From CAWHQZ01 sp963831645 (lineage in GTDB: Bacteria; Pseudomonadota; Alphaproteobacteria; Rhizobiales; Aestuariivirgaceae), in assembly GCA_963831645.1 (NCBI GenBank), contig CAWHQZ010000034.1, positions 154,473 through 218,472 on the forward strand: DNA of 64,000 bases, read 5' to 3'. The first letter of the stretch is position 1, and every line of letters starts with the position of its first letter. The position numbers and the translations under genes are program-made. Under the pieces are notes generated by a model. The model searched no databases. It had not been told where the DNA came from and saw only the letters and a list, made by a program, of their open reading frames with translations. Below, piece by piece: positions 9,174 through 20,351 of this stretch.

Positions 9174-10025
9174 ATGTACGAAGCCTTCTATGGGCTTTCT
9201 GAAAAGCCCTTCTCAATTCTGCCCGATCCCTACTTCATCTATTGGGGCGAGGCCCACACCATGGCGTACGCCATGCTCGAGTACGGCATCATGAATCAGG
9301 CGGGTTTCACCGTCATCACCGGCGAGATCGGCTCGGGCAAGACCACCCTGTTGCGGCAGCTGCTCGGCGGCCTCGACCGGCGCATTACCGTCGGCCTCGT
9401 GACCAACATCATGCCGGGCTCCGGCCGGCTTCTGGAATGGATCCTGCTTGCTCTCAATCAGCCCTTCGAGAACGCTTCCTATGTGGCTCTCTACCGTCAG
9501 CTGCAGGAGTTTCTCATTGGCGAATTCGCCGCCGGGCGCCACACCGTGCTGATCATCGATGAGGCACAGAACCTGGCGCTGGAGGCGCTCGAAGAACTGC
9601 GCATGCTGTCGAACATCAATGCCGACCAGGCCCAGCTCCTGCAGCTCATCCTCGTCGGACAGCCGCAGCTGCGCGACATTCTCAAGCGGCCCGAACTCTT
9701 TCAGTTCGCCCAGCGCGTCTCATCGGATTTCCATCTGCCACCGCTCAGCGAGCAGGACGTCAAGGTCTACATCGAGCACCGGCTGAGTGTCGCCGGCGCG
9801 CGTCGGGCCCTCTTTTCACCGAACGCCTGCCAGATGGTTGCCCAGTTGAGCCGCGGCATTCCGCGCACCATCAACATCCTGTGCGATACCGCGCTGGTCT
9901 ACGGCTTTTCGCAGCGAGCAACAACCATCACCACCCAGATCATCGACCAGGTGATCGAAGACAAGCGCCGGCATGGTCTTTTCCATGCCGAGTATCCCTC
10001 GCCGCGCCTGGTGCACAAGGACTGA
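9174..10025 (+). CDS. ExeA-like AAA ATPase, PEP-CTERM/exosortase-locus type
   Basis: Cytoplasmic P-loop ATPase of the GspA/ExeA family, in the subgroup (TIGR03015-like) that accompanies exopolysaccharide and exosortase loci. 283 residues from ATG 9174 (a TTG lies two codons upstream). It opens MYEAFYGLSEKPFSILPDP, as the family does; Walker A is GEIGSGKTT, Walker B is VLIIDEAQN, and the arginine region is RGIPRTINILC. No peptidoglycan-binding tail follows. It starts the polysaccharide block, and a protein with a sorting-type tail is encoded at 23400-24060, which supports the assignment. No exosortase gene is in the window. Confidence 0.85.
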   Translation: MYEAFYGLSEKPFSILPDPYFIYWGEAHTMAYAMLEYGIMNQAGFTVITGEIGSGKTTLLRQLLGGLDRRITVGLVTNIMPGSGRLLEWILLALNQPFENASYVALYRQLQEFLIGEFAAGRHTVLIIDEAQNLALEALEELRMLSNINADQAQLLQLILVGQPQLRDILKRPELFQFAQRVSSDFHLPPLSEQDVKVYIEHRLSVAGARRALFSPNACQMVAQLSRGIPRTINILCDTALVYGFSQRATTITTQIIDQVIEDKRRHGLFHAEYPSPRLVHKD

Positions 10026-10249
10026 CTTGGGCCGCCAGGAAGGTGAACTTGGTTGGGGTCGCCCCGGTTTTCCTGAGGATGCTTGCGGCCCGGACTACGC
10101 AGCGCCAGTCAGCACTCGCTTCAAGCAGCTGAAAGCACTCATCACGCCGATCTCCTGAATTCGGAAAAGACCAGCTTGGCAAATTATGGTCAACCAATCG
10201 TTAAAGTGAACGGTATTGAATAAAAAGCGCTAGCCTGGTCTCTGCGGAG

Positions 10250-10743
10250 GTGGCCGACTGGTCCCGGGAGCGGCCGCGGCGCTGGTGGGACCCCTCTCGG
10301 CGTCTCTTGGCCTCGATCCGGGGCTATCAACAGAATTCCGGTGACCAACTGATCAGGCGTCTCAAGCGCCGATACTGGGCTTTTCACCATCGCTTCTGGT
10401 CGTTCGTATGTCAGTCGGAAATTGATCTCTCATGCGACATCGGCGGCGGGCTATTGCTGCCCCACCCGAACGGCATCGTGATCCATCCAGACGTGCGTAT
10501 CGGCCCGAACTGCCTCATCTTCCAGCAGGTGACGATCGGGAACGGCGCGGAAAGAGCGGTGTGCCGACGATAGGCGGCCATGTAGACATCGGTGCGGGCG
10601 CCAGATTGCTAGGGCCGATATCCGTTGGCGCCCACGCGGTTGTTGGCGCCAACGCGGTCGTCGTTCACGATGTGCGGCCAGGCGCCGTGGTGGCCGGCGT
10701 GCCGGCCAGGGAGATCCCGAGGGAGCGCGGCAGCTACGCCTGA
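10250..10743 (+). pseudogene. Serine acetyltransferase-like hexapeptide transferase, frameshifted
   Basis: Left-handed beta-helix O-acetyltransferase related to CysE, of the kind found in exopolysaccharide clusters. The first frame (GTG 10250) reads through LPHPNGIVIHPDVRIG and FQQVTIGNG. Homology then moves to another frame as GVPTIGGHVDIGAGA, then GANAVVVHDVRPG, then AGVPAREI, stopping at 10743. The change, near 10548, equals one missing base. The full product would be about 164 residues. Either a sequencing error or a disabled gene. Confidence 0.8.
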
Positions 10744-10784
10744 GCGATAGCCGATGTTGCCTCCCACTTCGTCGCAGGCCGGCT

Positions 10785-13428
10785 CTACGGTTCCTGCAAC
10801 ACCAGCCACTGGGGCGTCGCGGCAAGGCTGATGTGGTACCAACCCATTCGGTATGAAACGTCGACAGGTGTTTTACGGCCGGCTCCTTCGGCACCGAATA
10901 CTTGCAGCCCAGGCCTTGCCCTGATGGCGATACGCCCAGTAAGCGGTTCAATCAGTGAACCTCCTGGCACCTTGGCAGGGACCGACTGCGCCGCCATGGA
11001 AATCAGGATTCGTTTTGCCTCCGACGATCGCGGCACCGTCCAGGCTCTGCACCGCGATGGAGGCGTTGGCGGTATCGATCGCGAACGAGGTGTCCTTCAG
11101 CTCCAGCGCCCGGCCGCCGATCCAACCGGAAACGAGTTGAGTGCGCTCCGTGTCGATCCGGAGGACTCCGTTCCTCCAATCTCTGCAAACTTCTTCGGTA
11201 TCGCTGCAAAGCTGCCCTGTGTCGTTCGAAAAGTCAGTGTTCATATCCGTGACTGCCAATTCGGGCTGCCCCGCGGGTACCTGCAACCAGGGAAGCGATG
11301 GCAGCACCGGCAGCGCCACGCGAAACTTGTGGCGCTCGGTCAGCGTGCGGATGGCGCGCGAGGTGTTGGGGGACAGCGGCCGGTCAATAAGATCCGAAGC
11401 CGTGGGAGCGAGGGTGACCGGCGTCTTGCCTTCCTTCACGTGCCCCTGGCGATAGATGAGCGCCGCTGCGGGCATCATGACGAGAAGAGCCGGGTCGTTG
11501 GCGAACTCCCAATTGTTGGGCGGCTTCGCATCGTTGGGAGGGCTCTGCGAGTAGGCGTATTCCATGAGCCCGCTCCAGCCCTGGAAGCTCGCCGTTGCCG
11601 CCACATAGGCCGGCAGCGAGGAGCGGTCGATGGCCGGGAACGGCGAAACGTTCCATTCGGTGACGGTGAGCGGCTTGCCTTCTACGCCGGCGGCGGCCAT
11701 CCAGTGGATGAGGTTCGGCTGAAACCAGGGATTTGTCTTGAGGAAGTCCGGCGTGGCATAGGCGTGGGCATCGACGATGTCGCCGGCTGCGAGCGCCGGC
11801 AGCCCGGCCATCGGCATGTCGCCCCAGTAGTTGGTGGTGGCGATGAGGGCTTTCACGCCCATATCCCTGAGATAGTTGATCAGCTCACCGTTGAACCGGT
11901 GCTCGAGATCGTTGAGGAAGAGCTTGGATGGCCCGTGCTCCCACGACCGCCAGGTCTTCTCCCCATTGAGACCGTTGGCCAAGGCAAACTTCCGCGCTTC
12001 CTCCATGTAGAGGGCATTGTGGTTGGGAACCTTCTTGTCCGGCAGCAGCGCATTGCCGAAGTGGTAGGTCAGGTCGTGTTCGTTGGTGATCAGGATGAAG
12101 GCGATTGCCGGATCGTCCTTGTAGGCGAGGCCGGTGAATTCATTGACGTGACTCAGATATTGGGCGGCGAATTCCTTCATGCGTTCGCGAATGGATCGAT
12201 TGACGTATGCGAAGCCGGAGGGTCTCGCCCGCTCCCTGCCTTTGGCCATTTCGCTGAAATCGCTGATGCCGTCCGCCGCTGTGAACGTGCGCCCGGCGTC
12301 GAGGTCGAGCCAGACATGAATGCCTTCGTCCTTCAGGCATTTGATCCACCAGTCCAGCTTCTTCAGTGCCTGTGGATCGAGGCTTCGGGTTCCGCCGCCC
12401 TTGGCGCCGAAAATGTTGGGCGAAACCCATTCGGAATCGTGATGATGGATGCGCACGAGGTTGAAGCCGAGGCGCGACAGCCGCTGCGCCTGGCGTCTCG
12501 TGTCGCCGAGCGCCGTGCCGAACAGCGCGTGGGCCGTCAGGTTCGTACCCCAGAAGCGTGCCAGAGTTCCATCGGCGAAGCGCAGTTGCCCGCCCTCCGC
12601 TTTGAGCCAGCCTCGCCGTCCCGCCGGCCGTTCGGCCGCGTTGAGGAAGGAGAGATCGATCGGGGCATGGTGCACGCCCGTGGCATTGGCGCGCCAGGAC
12701 ACTGGATCGACAGCTGCTACTCTCTCGCTCATTGTTGGCGTAACTTTTCCGGTCGGAGGCAGCGACACGGTCATTTTGAAATGGCGCCGGCCGATGGGTG
12801 TGGCGGTATCGTTGAAATAGGCGCGAATCTCGCTCTCGCTCTTCCGCTCGAAGAAAAGCATGGCGGGACTGGGCTCGAAGCGCACGGCGAGGGCCCCGGC
12901 GCCGGTGTCGATACGGAAGCCTCCCTGATCGCTATCGATGACCGGCCGCGGCACGTTGCCGCCGTCTGCGAGGGGTGATGCGTCGAGTTTGAAGGCTATG
13001 CCGCCCCAGTGGCGGCCAGGGAGCGGGTTGGTTTCGGCGAGGTCGAGACGCCACTCAATGCTGCGCTCATCGGTTCGCTGCGCCCCACCTCTGAGGGTGA
13101 GGCCGGTATCCTTGTTGGTGCCGGTGACTGAATAACGACCGTCGCCTTGCGCGCGGGCGGAGATGTTAAGACCGGCCCAGCGCCACTCGTCACGCCAGAA
13201 AACGAATTGCGCGGAAATGATTGGCGCCGTCTCGTGCCGGATCGCGAAGAGCCCGGTACGCTCGTCGAAGGTCAATGTTTGTCCGCGTTCGGAGGCCGCC
13301 AAGGACCCCGCAATTACTATGAATGTCCAGAGAACAGCGGCAGCCGCGAGGCGGCCGGCTGTCACGACGGTGTTGAATGTTTTGCCTGTCACCACGGGCG
13401 CATTCAGTGCCATGCTGTCCCGGTGCAT
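10785..13428 (-). pseudogene. Secreted clan-A-type glycoside hydrolase, frameshifted near the C-terminus
   Basis: Large secreted glycosidase, probably acting on the polysaccharide made by this locus. Hydrophobic signal or anchor at about 25-46, beta-rich N-terminal domain to about 270, then a (beta/alpha)8 barrel starting RFADGTLARFWGTNLTA. Probable acid/base is E450 in ILITNEHD and the nucleophile E591 in LTVTEWN, the clan GH-A arrangement. After QSLDGA the homologous C-terminus continues one base out of frame (KRILISMAAQSVPA, IAIRARPGLQVFG) to a stop at 10785; the break is near 11025 and equals one inserted base. A decayed paralogue of its N-terminus lies at 21010-21165. Substrate unknown. 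Confidence 0.78.
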
Positions 13429-13578
13429 GCAATGGGCCGAGTCTCAAATCCATACACCGATCCTGGCTGGATCCTCGCCTGTGGCACCGGCCTATCCGTC
13501 GATCCTGTCGAGGGCGACCTCAACGACCTGCGGATTTGCTACCCACGCCAAGAACGAAATTGCTTCCGGTGGCGACGC

Positions 13579-14234
13579 TTACCTGATGCGGGCTAGCCTA
13601 CGCCTGACGCGCAGGTTGCGATGGACGGCTGGCGGCAGCCAGCCTTGCAGAACTTCATCAATCCTCACCTGCCAGTCGACCTGGTCTCCGGTGCCTGGTC
13701 GGGCTCGGAACTGCGTCGTCCGGCGACAGAACGACGGGAAATTCCCTCGGGGTGATTCACTGGGTGTGGATTGCCGTGATTGCTCTGCGAGCTGGTGTTG
13801 AAGATCACGCATCGGTTGAACAACGGAACATATGATCTCTCGCAGCGGACCATGTCATTGCTCCACAGCTCGATCTGCCCGCCAAACTCCTCGCGCCAGC
13901 CCTTGTTCAGGTAGATCAGAACGTTGATCCGCTGCTCGAGGTTCATCTTCTTGTGATGGTTGAAATCGGCATGAACCGAAAGATACCCGCCCTGACGGAT
14001 CTCGTGAAAACCTCCGCCCATGCAATAGGGATCCGGGATCAGGCCCGTGATCCCTGTCAGGTTCTCGAGGAACCTCACAAACGGCCGCGAGTTCAGCGAA
14101 TAGAAGAATGTGCGCAACCTGGTGGTGAGCGAATCCGGGTTGTAGCTGAACTTCAGGCGTTCCTGGGCCCTATCGAAAGCCATTCCGTCCCGGTCCAGTT
14201 CCTTAGGAAAATCTTCGAGGCAAGCCACGAGCAC
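13579..14234 (-). pseudogene. 2OG-Fe(II) oxygenase (prolyl 4-hydroxylase type), truncated and frameshifted
   Basis: Double-stranded beta-helix dioxygenase as found in polysaccharide loci. The Fe-binding H-x-D is in SVHADFNHH, and the distal part reads FNRCVIFNTS...SNHGNPHPVNHPEG. After ISRRSVA the expected LYYYT-type strand is missing, and a plausible C-terminus (FRARPGTGDQVDWQVRI, then GWLPPAVHRNL) follows in another frame to 13579. The 5' end is also cut: homology stops at about 14236, where a plus-strand gene fragment begins. Two lesions make this a likely true pseudogene. Confidence 0.7.
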
Positions 14235-14239
14235 TTGGG

Positions 14240-14592
14240 ATTTTCGGATTTGATACCGGCAAGGGACTGCCGCAGCCGCAGTCTTTTCGCGATCTCCCCT
14301 ATTGGTGGCGCTCCGGCTTGTTCAGCATGAACGTTGGCGCGTTGCGGAACCGATTGAAATCCGCCACCTTGGTGCTCGGAGATGTGGCGGAAACCTGCCA
14401 AAGCTTTTTCGGAAATTCGACCCTCCGCCAATTTGATGCCTATTGTTCGATCTGGACTACTACTCCTCGACAAGGCAAGCGCTCAAAATCTTCGATGGTT
14501 CGCAGGCATTCTATCTGCCGAGGTGCTTCGCCTACTTCGATGACGTGATTGGCACAGTTAACGAGATGTACTGTGAGTTCACTGCGCGATAA
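14240..14592 (+). pseudogene. C-terminal fragment of a polysaccharide-locus methyltransferase-like protein
   Basis: Translating across frames gives a continuous family-like segment: FGFDTGKGLPQPQSFRDL, LKSATLVLGDVAETC, then after a one-base loss near 14408 RKFDPPPI, a TGA where glycine is expected, FDLDYYSSTRQALKIFDG, LPRCFAYFDDVIG and NEMYCEF, ending at TAA 14592. This matches a common uncharacterised family in capsule and EPS clusters with a FDLDYYSST motif. The N-terminal half is missing; the fragment starts head-to-head against the truncated oxygenase. Non-functional. Confidence 0.6.
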
Positions 14593-14707
14593 AAATCTGC
14601 AAAAATCGAAACCTCTGGGAAACTTCTGGTTGTAGCTACTAGCACAAATCTACTACTTCCACGATTTTTCTGCATCCCTCATACTCGACCCACATCGGCG
14701 CGGAAGA

Positions 14708-16403
14708 TCAAGCTGCTGCTGCCCGTGAATTGGAGCTAGCTAGGTCCTGCAGGAGGAGTGAGCTCGTCCAGGTTCTGCCGCGGATCAATCCGACAGCGGC
14801 GCGAACGTCCAGATGAGAATGGCGGGTGCCCCTCTGCACCGCAAAATTTCGCTCATCCGGCGAATTCCGCTTTCCGCCTCGTGCCTGGTCGCTCGTGCCC
14901 GGTATCGCGCGTGGCGATCGTGTCTGCTGACGCACCATCTGTATGTAGGCGGCCCCCATGGCTGCTAGCGACCAGTAGACGATGGGGATGACGGTGATGC
15001 TGCTTGCGGTAGCGATGATGAACAATATCGCCGTGAGCGTGGCCAAGCAGCGCCCGGCCGAGAAGGTGCACTTCAGTTGTTTGCTCGCGCATCTGCCGCA
15101 GGCTTCGCCATATTCCAAGCAGAACCGACGCGAAGAAACTTAAAAACACCGCTAGGCCTGCGAGGCCGCTGTGCAGGGCTATGCCGACATAGGTGTTGAC
15201 AACATCGATGATGCCCTCGCCCTGGCGCATTTGTTCCATCTCCGGGGCCGCTAGGTAATTTACCGAGCCGAACCAGAGATTGCGCCGGATGACGACCCAG
15301 GCGTTCTCCATCAGCTGTTGACGATAGGCGATGGTTTCGGCCTCGACTGTCCCGATCCATGGCAGAAGTGCGATGATGCGCTCGCCGCCCGGAAGAAGAC
15401 TCAACAATCCGAGAACGGCGACGACTGCAACTCCGGCGAGTGCGAGGCGCTGAAACCTTGAGCGTCCGGTGCCCAGATACACGATTCCCAGTATGGCCGA
15501 GCCTACCCACGGCCCGCGCGAAAGCGCGGAAACGAGCCCGCCCGCCAGGCCTGCCAGGCCCACGCCGCGCTGCAGCCTGTTGGGGATTCGTTCCTTGAGA
15601 AACAGGTAGAAGCCGATCGCCACGGTCATTACATAGCCGAGCGCGATCGGATGGCCTGTCGAACCACTGGCTCGGAGACCGCCGGTGCGGGCGAGGTAAC
15701 CGAGGTAACCCCAGTCAAGCCCCAAGGCGCCGACCACAGCGTTGTAGAGCAGCCAGTGCCTGGCCAACTCGAACACGCCGACCGCGGCGAGCACCGCGGC
15801 GGCGAGGACGAAAGCCGTCATCGCCTCGCGAAAATCCTTCAGGTCCCGCAGGCCCCGGCTAATCACATAGTAGGGAAGCAGCATACCGGTGGAAAGGTAA
15901 AACCCCTGTCGCAGCGTGTCGGTCAGCGAAGTCTCGCGAAATTGAAGGGAGACCAGAAGCAGGGCATAAAGCGCTATCAGCTTGTCCGGCGCCGACCGGC
16001 CGAAACGCAGTTTGTCTTTTCGACCCCAAAGCCGAAAGAATGCGGGAACCAGTATTACCAACTCGAGGAGGCGGATGTGATCGAGACTGAATACGTAGTT
16101 GATGATCCCGAAGCCGGGAATTTGCGTTGCGGCCGGGGGCACGGCGAACAGAAGAAGGAAGAAGAGTGCCACGGTGTTGCGCTCGCTTCGCTGGAAAAAA
16201 GCGATGAGCAGACTGGCGGCGGCAGCATAGATCCAGAAATCGTGCGCGAAAAAGGCGGCGAGGGTCGTTGCGAACCACAAGTTGCGCCAGCGGCGGAAAT
16301 CCGCCGGCTGCCGAATCAGTTTCGCCGAAGCGGCACGAGCGACCGCAAACGTACCCGCAGCAAGGATCAGAACGACGACGAGTGCGCGCAGATGCTCAGG
16401 CAT
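14708..16403 (-). pseudogene. O-antigen polymerase/ligase-like membrane protein, frameshifted near the 3' end
   Basis: Polytopic inner-membrane protein with about 11-12 hydrophobic segments and the Wzy_C/O-antigen ligase pattern, including the periplasmic-loop region SGSTGHPIALGYVM and LSRGPWVGSAI. It would polymerise lipid-linked repeat units. The frame from ATG 16403 is intact to about GRALL; the last membrane segment (LATLTAILFIIATASSITV, YWSLAAMGAAYIQMV) lies one base out of register. The break is near 15048, where CTTGGCCACG appears to carry one extra G. Divergent from the flippase. Confidence 0.78.
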
Positions 16404-16530
16404 GATCGCCTATCTAATGCATGAGGGCCGGATTGCCTGACCGAAGAAGCATCGTCGGGAACTCTCCAGATTGTGGAGCGAACCCGGTTTGACCCCTGCC
16501 CGCAAGTGGATTACTCAGGCCAACCTTGTC

Positions 16531-17991
16531 ATGGTCGAGCCCTTGCAACACGAGGCAGTCGATCCGTCTCTGTCGGGCGCTGCTGGACCCCCCACGCTGC
16601 GCGCGCGTGCGCTCCGTGCCGGTGCATGGACGGTTGGTGGTCACGTGTCGGGACAGATTGTTCGTCTCGTTGGGAATCTCATCATGACGCGCCTGCTGGT
16701 GCCGGAGATGTTCGGCCTCATGGCTCTGGCCCATGTTCTCATCACCGGGGTCAATCTATTCTCCGACCTCGGCCTGCGGCAGAACATCGTGCAGCACCAG
16801 CGCGGTGCCGAGGCGGCTTTTCTGAACACTGTGTGGACGGTGCAGATCATACGGGGCGCGGTCATCTGGCTCATGGCCATGGCGATGGCCGCGACCCTTT
16901 ATTGGCTGAACCAGCTCCATTGGTTGCCCAAAGCGAGCGTCTACGCCCACCCGCTCCTTCCTCTGGTCGCCGTGGCGCTTTCCTTCAACGCAGTCATCGC
17001 CGGATTTGAGTCAACCAAAGTTGCGGTCGCCAGCCGAACACTCGTTCTCGGCCGAATTACAACGATTGGGCTCGTCAGCCAAGTGACCGGCGCGCTTTGC
17101 ATGATCGCGTGGGCGATCCTAGACCGCTCAATATGGGCACTCGTCGCCGGGTCTCTGGTGTCTTCTGCAACGTACACAATGCTCAGTCACACCGGATTGT
17201 CGGGGAGTAACAACAGACTGCAGTGGGACACCGACCCGGCGCGCGAAGTAATGAGATTCGGCAAATGGGTATTCCTTACTTCGATCTTAGGGTTCCTCGT
17301 GCTTAACGGTGACCGGCTGGTGATCGGGGGCCTCACTGACACCACGACGTTTGGGCTCTATTCCATCGCCTTTCTATTGATTAGCGCCGTGCAAAATGCT
17401 CTCGAGAAAGTTACCTCCGGTGTCCTGTTTCCGGCGTTAAGCGAAGTAGCGAGGAGCCGGCGCGAGACGCTAAAAACAATTTACTATCGCGCTCGTCTGC
17501 CAATTGATATCTGCATGCTTCTTGGCGCAGGCTTCCTCTTCGCTGCGGGTCATGTTATCGTCGAACTTCTCTATGATCAGCGCTACTGGGATTCCGGCAG
17601 AATGTTCCAAATTCTGTCGATTTCCCTGTTCGGTGCACGATTCGGTATCGCCGGGCAGTGTTTCATTGCGCTAGGCAAACCAGCCTTGATGGTCCCGAAT
17701 ATGCTGGCGCGTATCGCAGCCCTCTATGCGCTTGCACCCCTTGCTTTCTCGATATTCGACTTGGATGGAACGCTATGGGTTGTGGCCGCGAGTTCAATAA
17801 TCGCCTTGCCCACCGTTTTCTATTTCAAGCACCGCTACGGCCTCCTGGACATGCGATACGAGCTGACGGTGCTGCCTCTGACGGCAGCCGGATACATGGT
17901 TGGTATAGTGTTTTCCAGCATCATCGACAACCCAACTGGAAGCTCAACAGACAATCCCCCCTTCTTTGGGCTGCCAATCACTGACAAATGA
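16531..17991 (+). CDS. Polysaccharide flippase (Wzx-like, PST/MVF family)
   Basis: Moves undecaprenyl-linked repeat units across the inner membrane. About 486 residues, some 12 membrane helices, and the family start LRAGAWTVGGHVSGQIVRL followed by MTRLLVPEMFGLMAL. I prefer the ATG at 16531; the TTG at 16471 adds an unlikely leader. The 3' half is AT-richer than the flanking core genes, as is common in polysaccharide loci. Its C-terminus overlaps the first codons of a transaminase remnant at 17988, so the last residues may be altered by that junction. Confidence 0.85.
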   Translation: MVEPLQHEAVDPSLSGAAGPPTLRARALRAGAWTVGGHVSGQIVRLVGNLIMTRLLVPEMFGLMALAHVLITGVNLFSDLGLRQNIVQHQRGAEAAFLNTVWTVQIIRGAVIWLMAMAMAATLYWLNQLHWLPKASVYAHPLLPLVAVALSFNAVIAGFESTKVAVASRTLVLGRITTIGLVSQVTGALCMIAWAILDRSIWALVAGSLVSSATYTMLSHTGLSGSNNRLQWDTDPAREVMRFGKWVFLTSILGFLVLNGDRLVIGGLTDTTTFGLYSIAFLLISAVQNALEKVTSGVLFPALSEVARSRRETLKTIYYRARLPIDICMLLGAGFLFAAGHVIVELLYDQRYWDSGRMFQILSISLFGARFGIAGQCFIALGKPALMVPNMLARIAALYALAPLAFSIFDLDGTLWVVAASSIIALPTVFYFKHRYGLLDMRYELTVLPLTAAGYMVGIVFSSIIDNPTGSSTDNPPFFGLPITDK

Positions 17992-18235
17992 TCGATATAT
18001 CAGAACGGACGCGCTTCATCGGCTATCTGAAGTCACAAGGCATCCTGGCAACTTTTCACTACGCACCACTTCACTCTTCTCAGGCGGCTTGGGACTCGGC
18101 CGTTTCTCCGGCGAGTTTCGGCACGCGACACGCGAAAGCGAGCGGCTCGGCTGCCTATGTACTTCAACATGACGGATGCCGACCAAGCCGCGGTGCTCAA
18201 GGATGTCCACTACTTCTGCCGCGGTAAGGACAATG
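17988..18235 (+). pseudogene. C-terminal remnant of WecE/RffA-type sugar aminotransferase
   Basis: Only the last quarter of a dTDP-4-amino-4,6-dideoxygalactose transaminase is left: ERTRFIGYLKSQGILATFHY and APLHSS, then in a second frame GLGRFSGEFRHATRESERL, then in a third LPMYFNMTDADQAAVLKDV. The N-terminal PLP domain is absent; the flippase gene sits in its place. Truncated and twice frameshifted, so non-functional. Confidence 0.65.
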
Positions 18236-19129
18236 GGAGGCAGACCAACTTACATCATATACACGCCCGGTTATGATGAAAATGGTGGCGGCAGCATTGT
18301 TTTGCACAAGCTCTGCCATATTCTGAATGAACTGGGCGAGAGTGCCCTACTTTGGCCGATGCGACCACTCAATCCGCAAGGATTGTGGAGGCGGCTGCAC
18401 GATTTGATTGCGCCGAAGCGATTCAATGTGTCGCCCTCGCTCCTGACACCCATTGCAGAGAAGAAGAAGCTCGATCACGAAGTTATCGTTCTCTACCCCG
18501 AGATTATTCCCGGGAACCCCCTTGGCGCTTGCAACGTCGCGCGGTGGCTTCTCAACAAGCCTGGCTTTCTCACCGGGCGGATGGAGTTTGGGAGGGGCGA
18601 CCTATACTTTAAGTTCGATGATTTCTGCGACGACCTGCAGGTGACCGGCGGCAATTCCCAGCAACTCTTTCTGTTCTCCCTCAACCCCTGTTACCAGGAC
18701 AAAGGAAACACAAATCGATCAGGCTCATGTTACATTTTTCGGAAGGGAAAGGGGAGGCCGCTTGTTCACGACCTACGAGATTCAGTGCAGATCGATGGGT
18801 TGTCGCATGAAGAGATTGCCAACATTTTTAATCGCACGCGCGTGTTTTATTCCTACGACGAGGAGACGATGTATTCCCAGTTCGCAGCGATGTGCGGGTG
18901 TATCAGCATCGTCATTCCAGCGAGTGGCAAGAGTCGGGAGGAGTGGGCACGGGGCCATCGACTTTCGCGCTATGGCATTGCGTACGGGCTCGACGATATC
19001 GACCATGCGGTCACGACCAAGCATCTAGTTCATCACTACCTCAGGGGGCTTGAGAACGAAGCGGCCGAATCCGTCAGGAGATTCGTGACAAGGACTTACG
19101 ACTACTTTGGGTTCCACGAACCGAGATGA
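18233..19129 (+). CDS. Putative glycosyltransferase of a polysaccharide locus
   Basis: About 298 residues from ATG 18233 (an upstream in-frame start runs into the transaminase remnant). It opens PTYIIYTPGYDENGGGSIVL, like glycosyltransferases that begin with a glycine-rich nucleotide-binding loop. The C-terminal region RVFYSYDEETMYSQFAAMCG followed by SIVIPASGKSREEW resembles the WavQ-like group seen in LPS and capsule clusters. No membrane helix. AT-richer than the core genes. Sugar specificity cannot be read from sequence. Confidence 0.6.
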   Translation: MGGRPTYIIYTPGYDENGGGSIVLHKLCHILNELGESALLWPMRPLNPQGLWRRLHDLIAPKRFNVSPSLLTPIAEKKKLDHEVIVLYPEIIPGNPLGACNVARWLLNKPGFLTGRMEFGRGDLYFKFDDFCDDLQVTGGNSQQLFLFSLNPCYQDKGNTNRSGSCYIFRKGKGRPLVHDLRDSVQIDGLSHEEIANIFNRTRVFYSYDEETMYSQFAAMCGCISIVIPASGKSREEWARGHRLSRYGIAYGLDDIDHAVTTKHLVHHYLRGLENEAAESVRRFVTRTYDYFGFHEPR

Positions 19130-19157
19130 GGTAGCCTGCGCTACGAACGGGTAGACT

Positions 19158-20343
19158 ATGACATTACATGTAAAGCGGGAGATCCGCACCACCAAGGACC
19201 TTGCCCTTTATGGAGCGGCACCAGCATTCCGAGAACCATTGCACGTTGGAAAGCCCAATGTCGGCGACCGGACACGACTCGATGCACTGCTCAACGGAGT
19301 GTTTGAGCGAGCTTGGCTTACCAACAACGGACCTCTGGTTCAACAGCTGGAGAAAAAAATCGCCAGTTATCTGGGTGTTCGCCATTGTCTGGCGGTCTGC
19401 AATGGAACGGTTGGGATTGAAATTGCAGCCAAGGCCCTCAAGCTTGAGGGAGAAGTCATTGTCCCTTCCTATACTTTCATAGCGACCGTGAGCGCCCTGC
19501 AGTGGCTGGGGCTGAAGCCGGTTTTCGCTGATATCGATCCCGAAACTCACAATTTAGATCCGGCGAGCGTTCGTGGGGCGATCACGCCTCGAACTTCCGC
19601 CATTGTAGGAGTACACCTTTGGGGCCGCGCTGCACCCCATGATCAGCTGCATAGCATTGCCGACGAGCATGGACTCAAGCTCATTTATGACGCGGCGCAC
19701 GCCTTCGGCTGCAGCATGGGCAGAAAGATGATCGGTAACTTCGGCGCTTGTGAGGTGTTGAGCTTTCACGCCACCAAGTTTTTCAATACGTTGGAAGGCG
19801 GTGCTATCGTTACCAACGACGATGCGCTGGCGCAGCAGATCATGCTTATGCGGAACTTTGGCTTTGCCGGCTTTGACAACGTTGTCTCTGCCGGTACAAA
19901 CGGCAAGATGAATGAAGTGTGTGCGGCCATGGGTCTCGTAAATTTCGAAGAATCTTGATTGTGTTGTTTCGGCAAACCGAAAAAACTACTTGGCGTACGA
20001 AGAAGCGTTAAGCGGAATTGAAGGTATGAAAGTGCTGTCCTTCGACTCTGTTGAGCACAACAATTATCAGTATGTTGTAGTCGAGACCGGACCGGATTTT
20101 CCCGTGAGCCGCGACAGGCTGCTCGAGGCATTACGCGCTGAGAACATCCTCGCGCGGAGGTATTTTTGGCCTGGCTGTCACCGGATGGCACAATTTGCGA
20201 ATGATCCAACCTATCGGAAGCTCGACTTGCCCAATACGGACCTCGTGGCTGGCAAGGTCATAGTACTTCCGACTGGAAGCGCAGTGACACCATCCTATGT
20301 ATCGGTTATTTGCGCGGTTATTCAGATGTTAGCTGCACGATAG
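19158..20343 (+). pseudogene. DegT/DnrJ/EryC1 aminotransferase, frameshifted
   Basis: PLP-dependent sugar aminotransferase that makes amino-sugar nucleotides. The first frame (ATG 19158) covers the PLP domain: VCNGTVGIEIAAKALKL, PSYTFIATVSALQW, DAAHAFGC and the lysine motif SFHATKFFNTLEGGAI. After GLVNFEE an extra T (GAAGAATCTTGAT, near 19951) shifts the frame; homology resumes as LDCVVSANRKNYLAYEEAL and continues to 20343. Joined length is about 394 residues, normal for the family. The single simple indel makes a sequencing error possible. Confidence 0.82.
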
Positions 20344-20351
20344 TCCACAAA

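Noticed and set aside
10831..12978. 715-codon open frame antisense to the glycoside hydrolase
   Set aside because: No motif or start signal; the minus strand carries the catalytic barrel.
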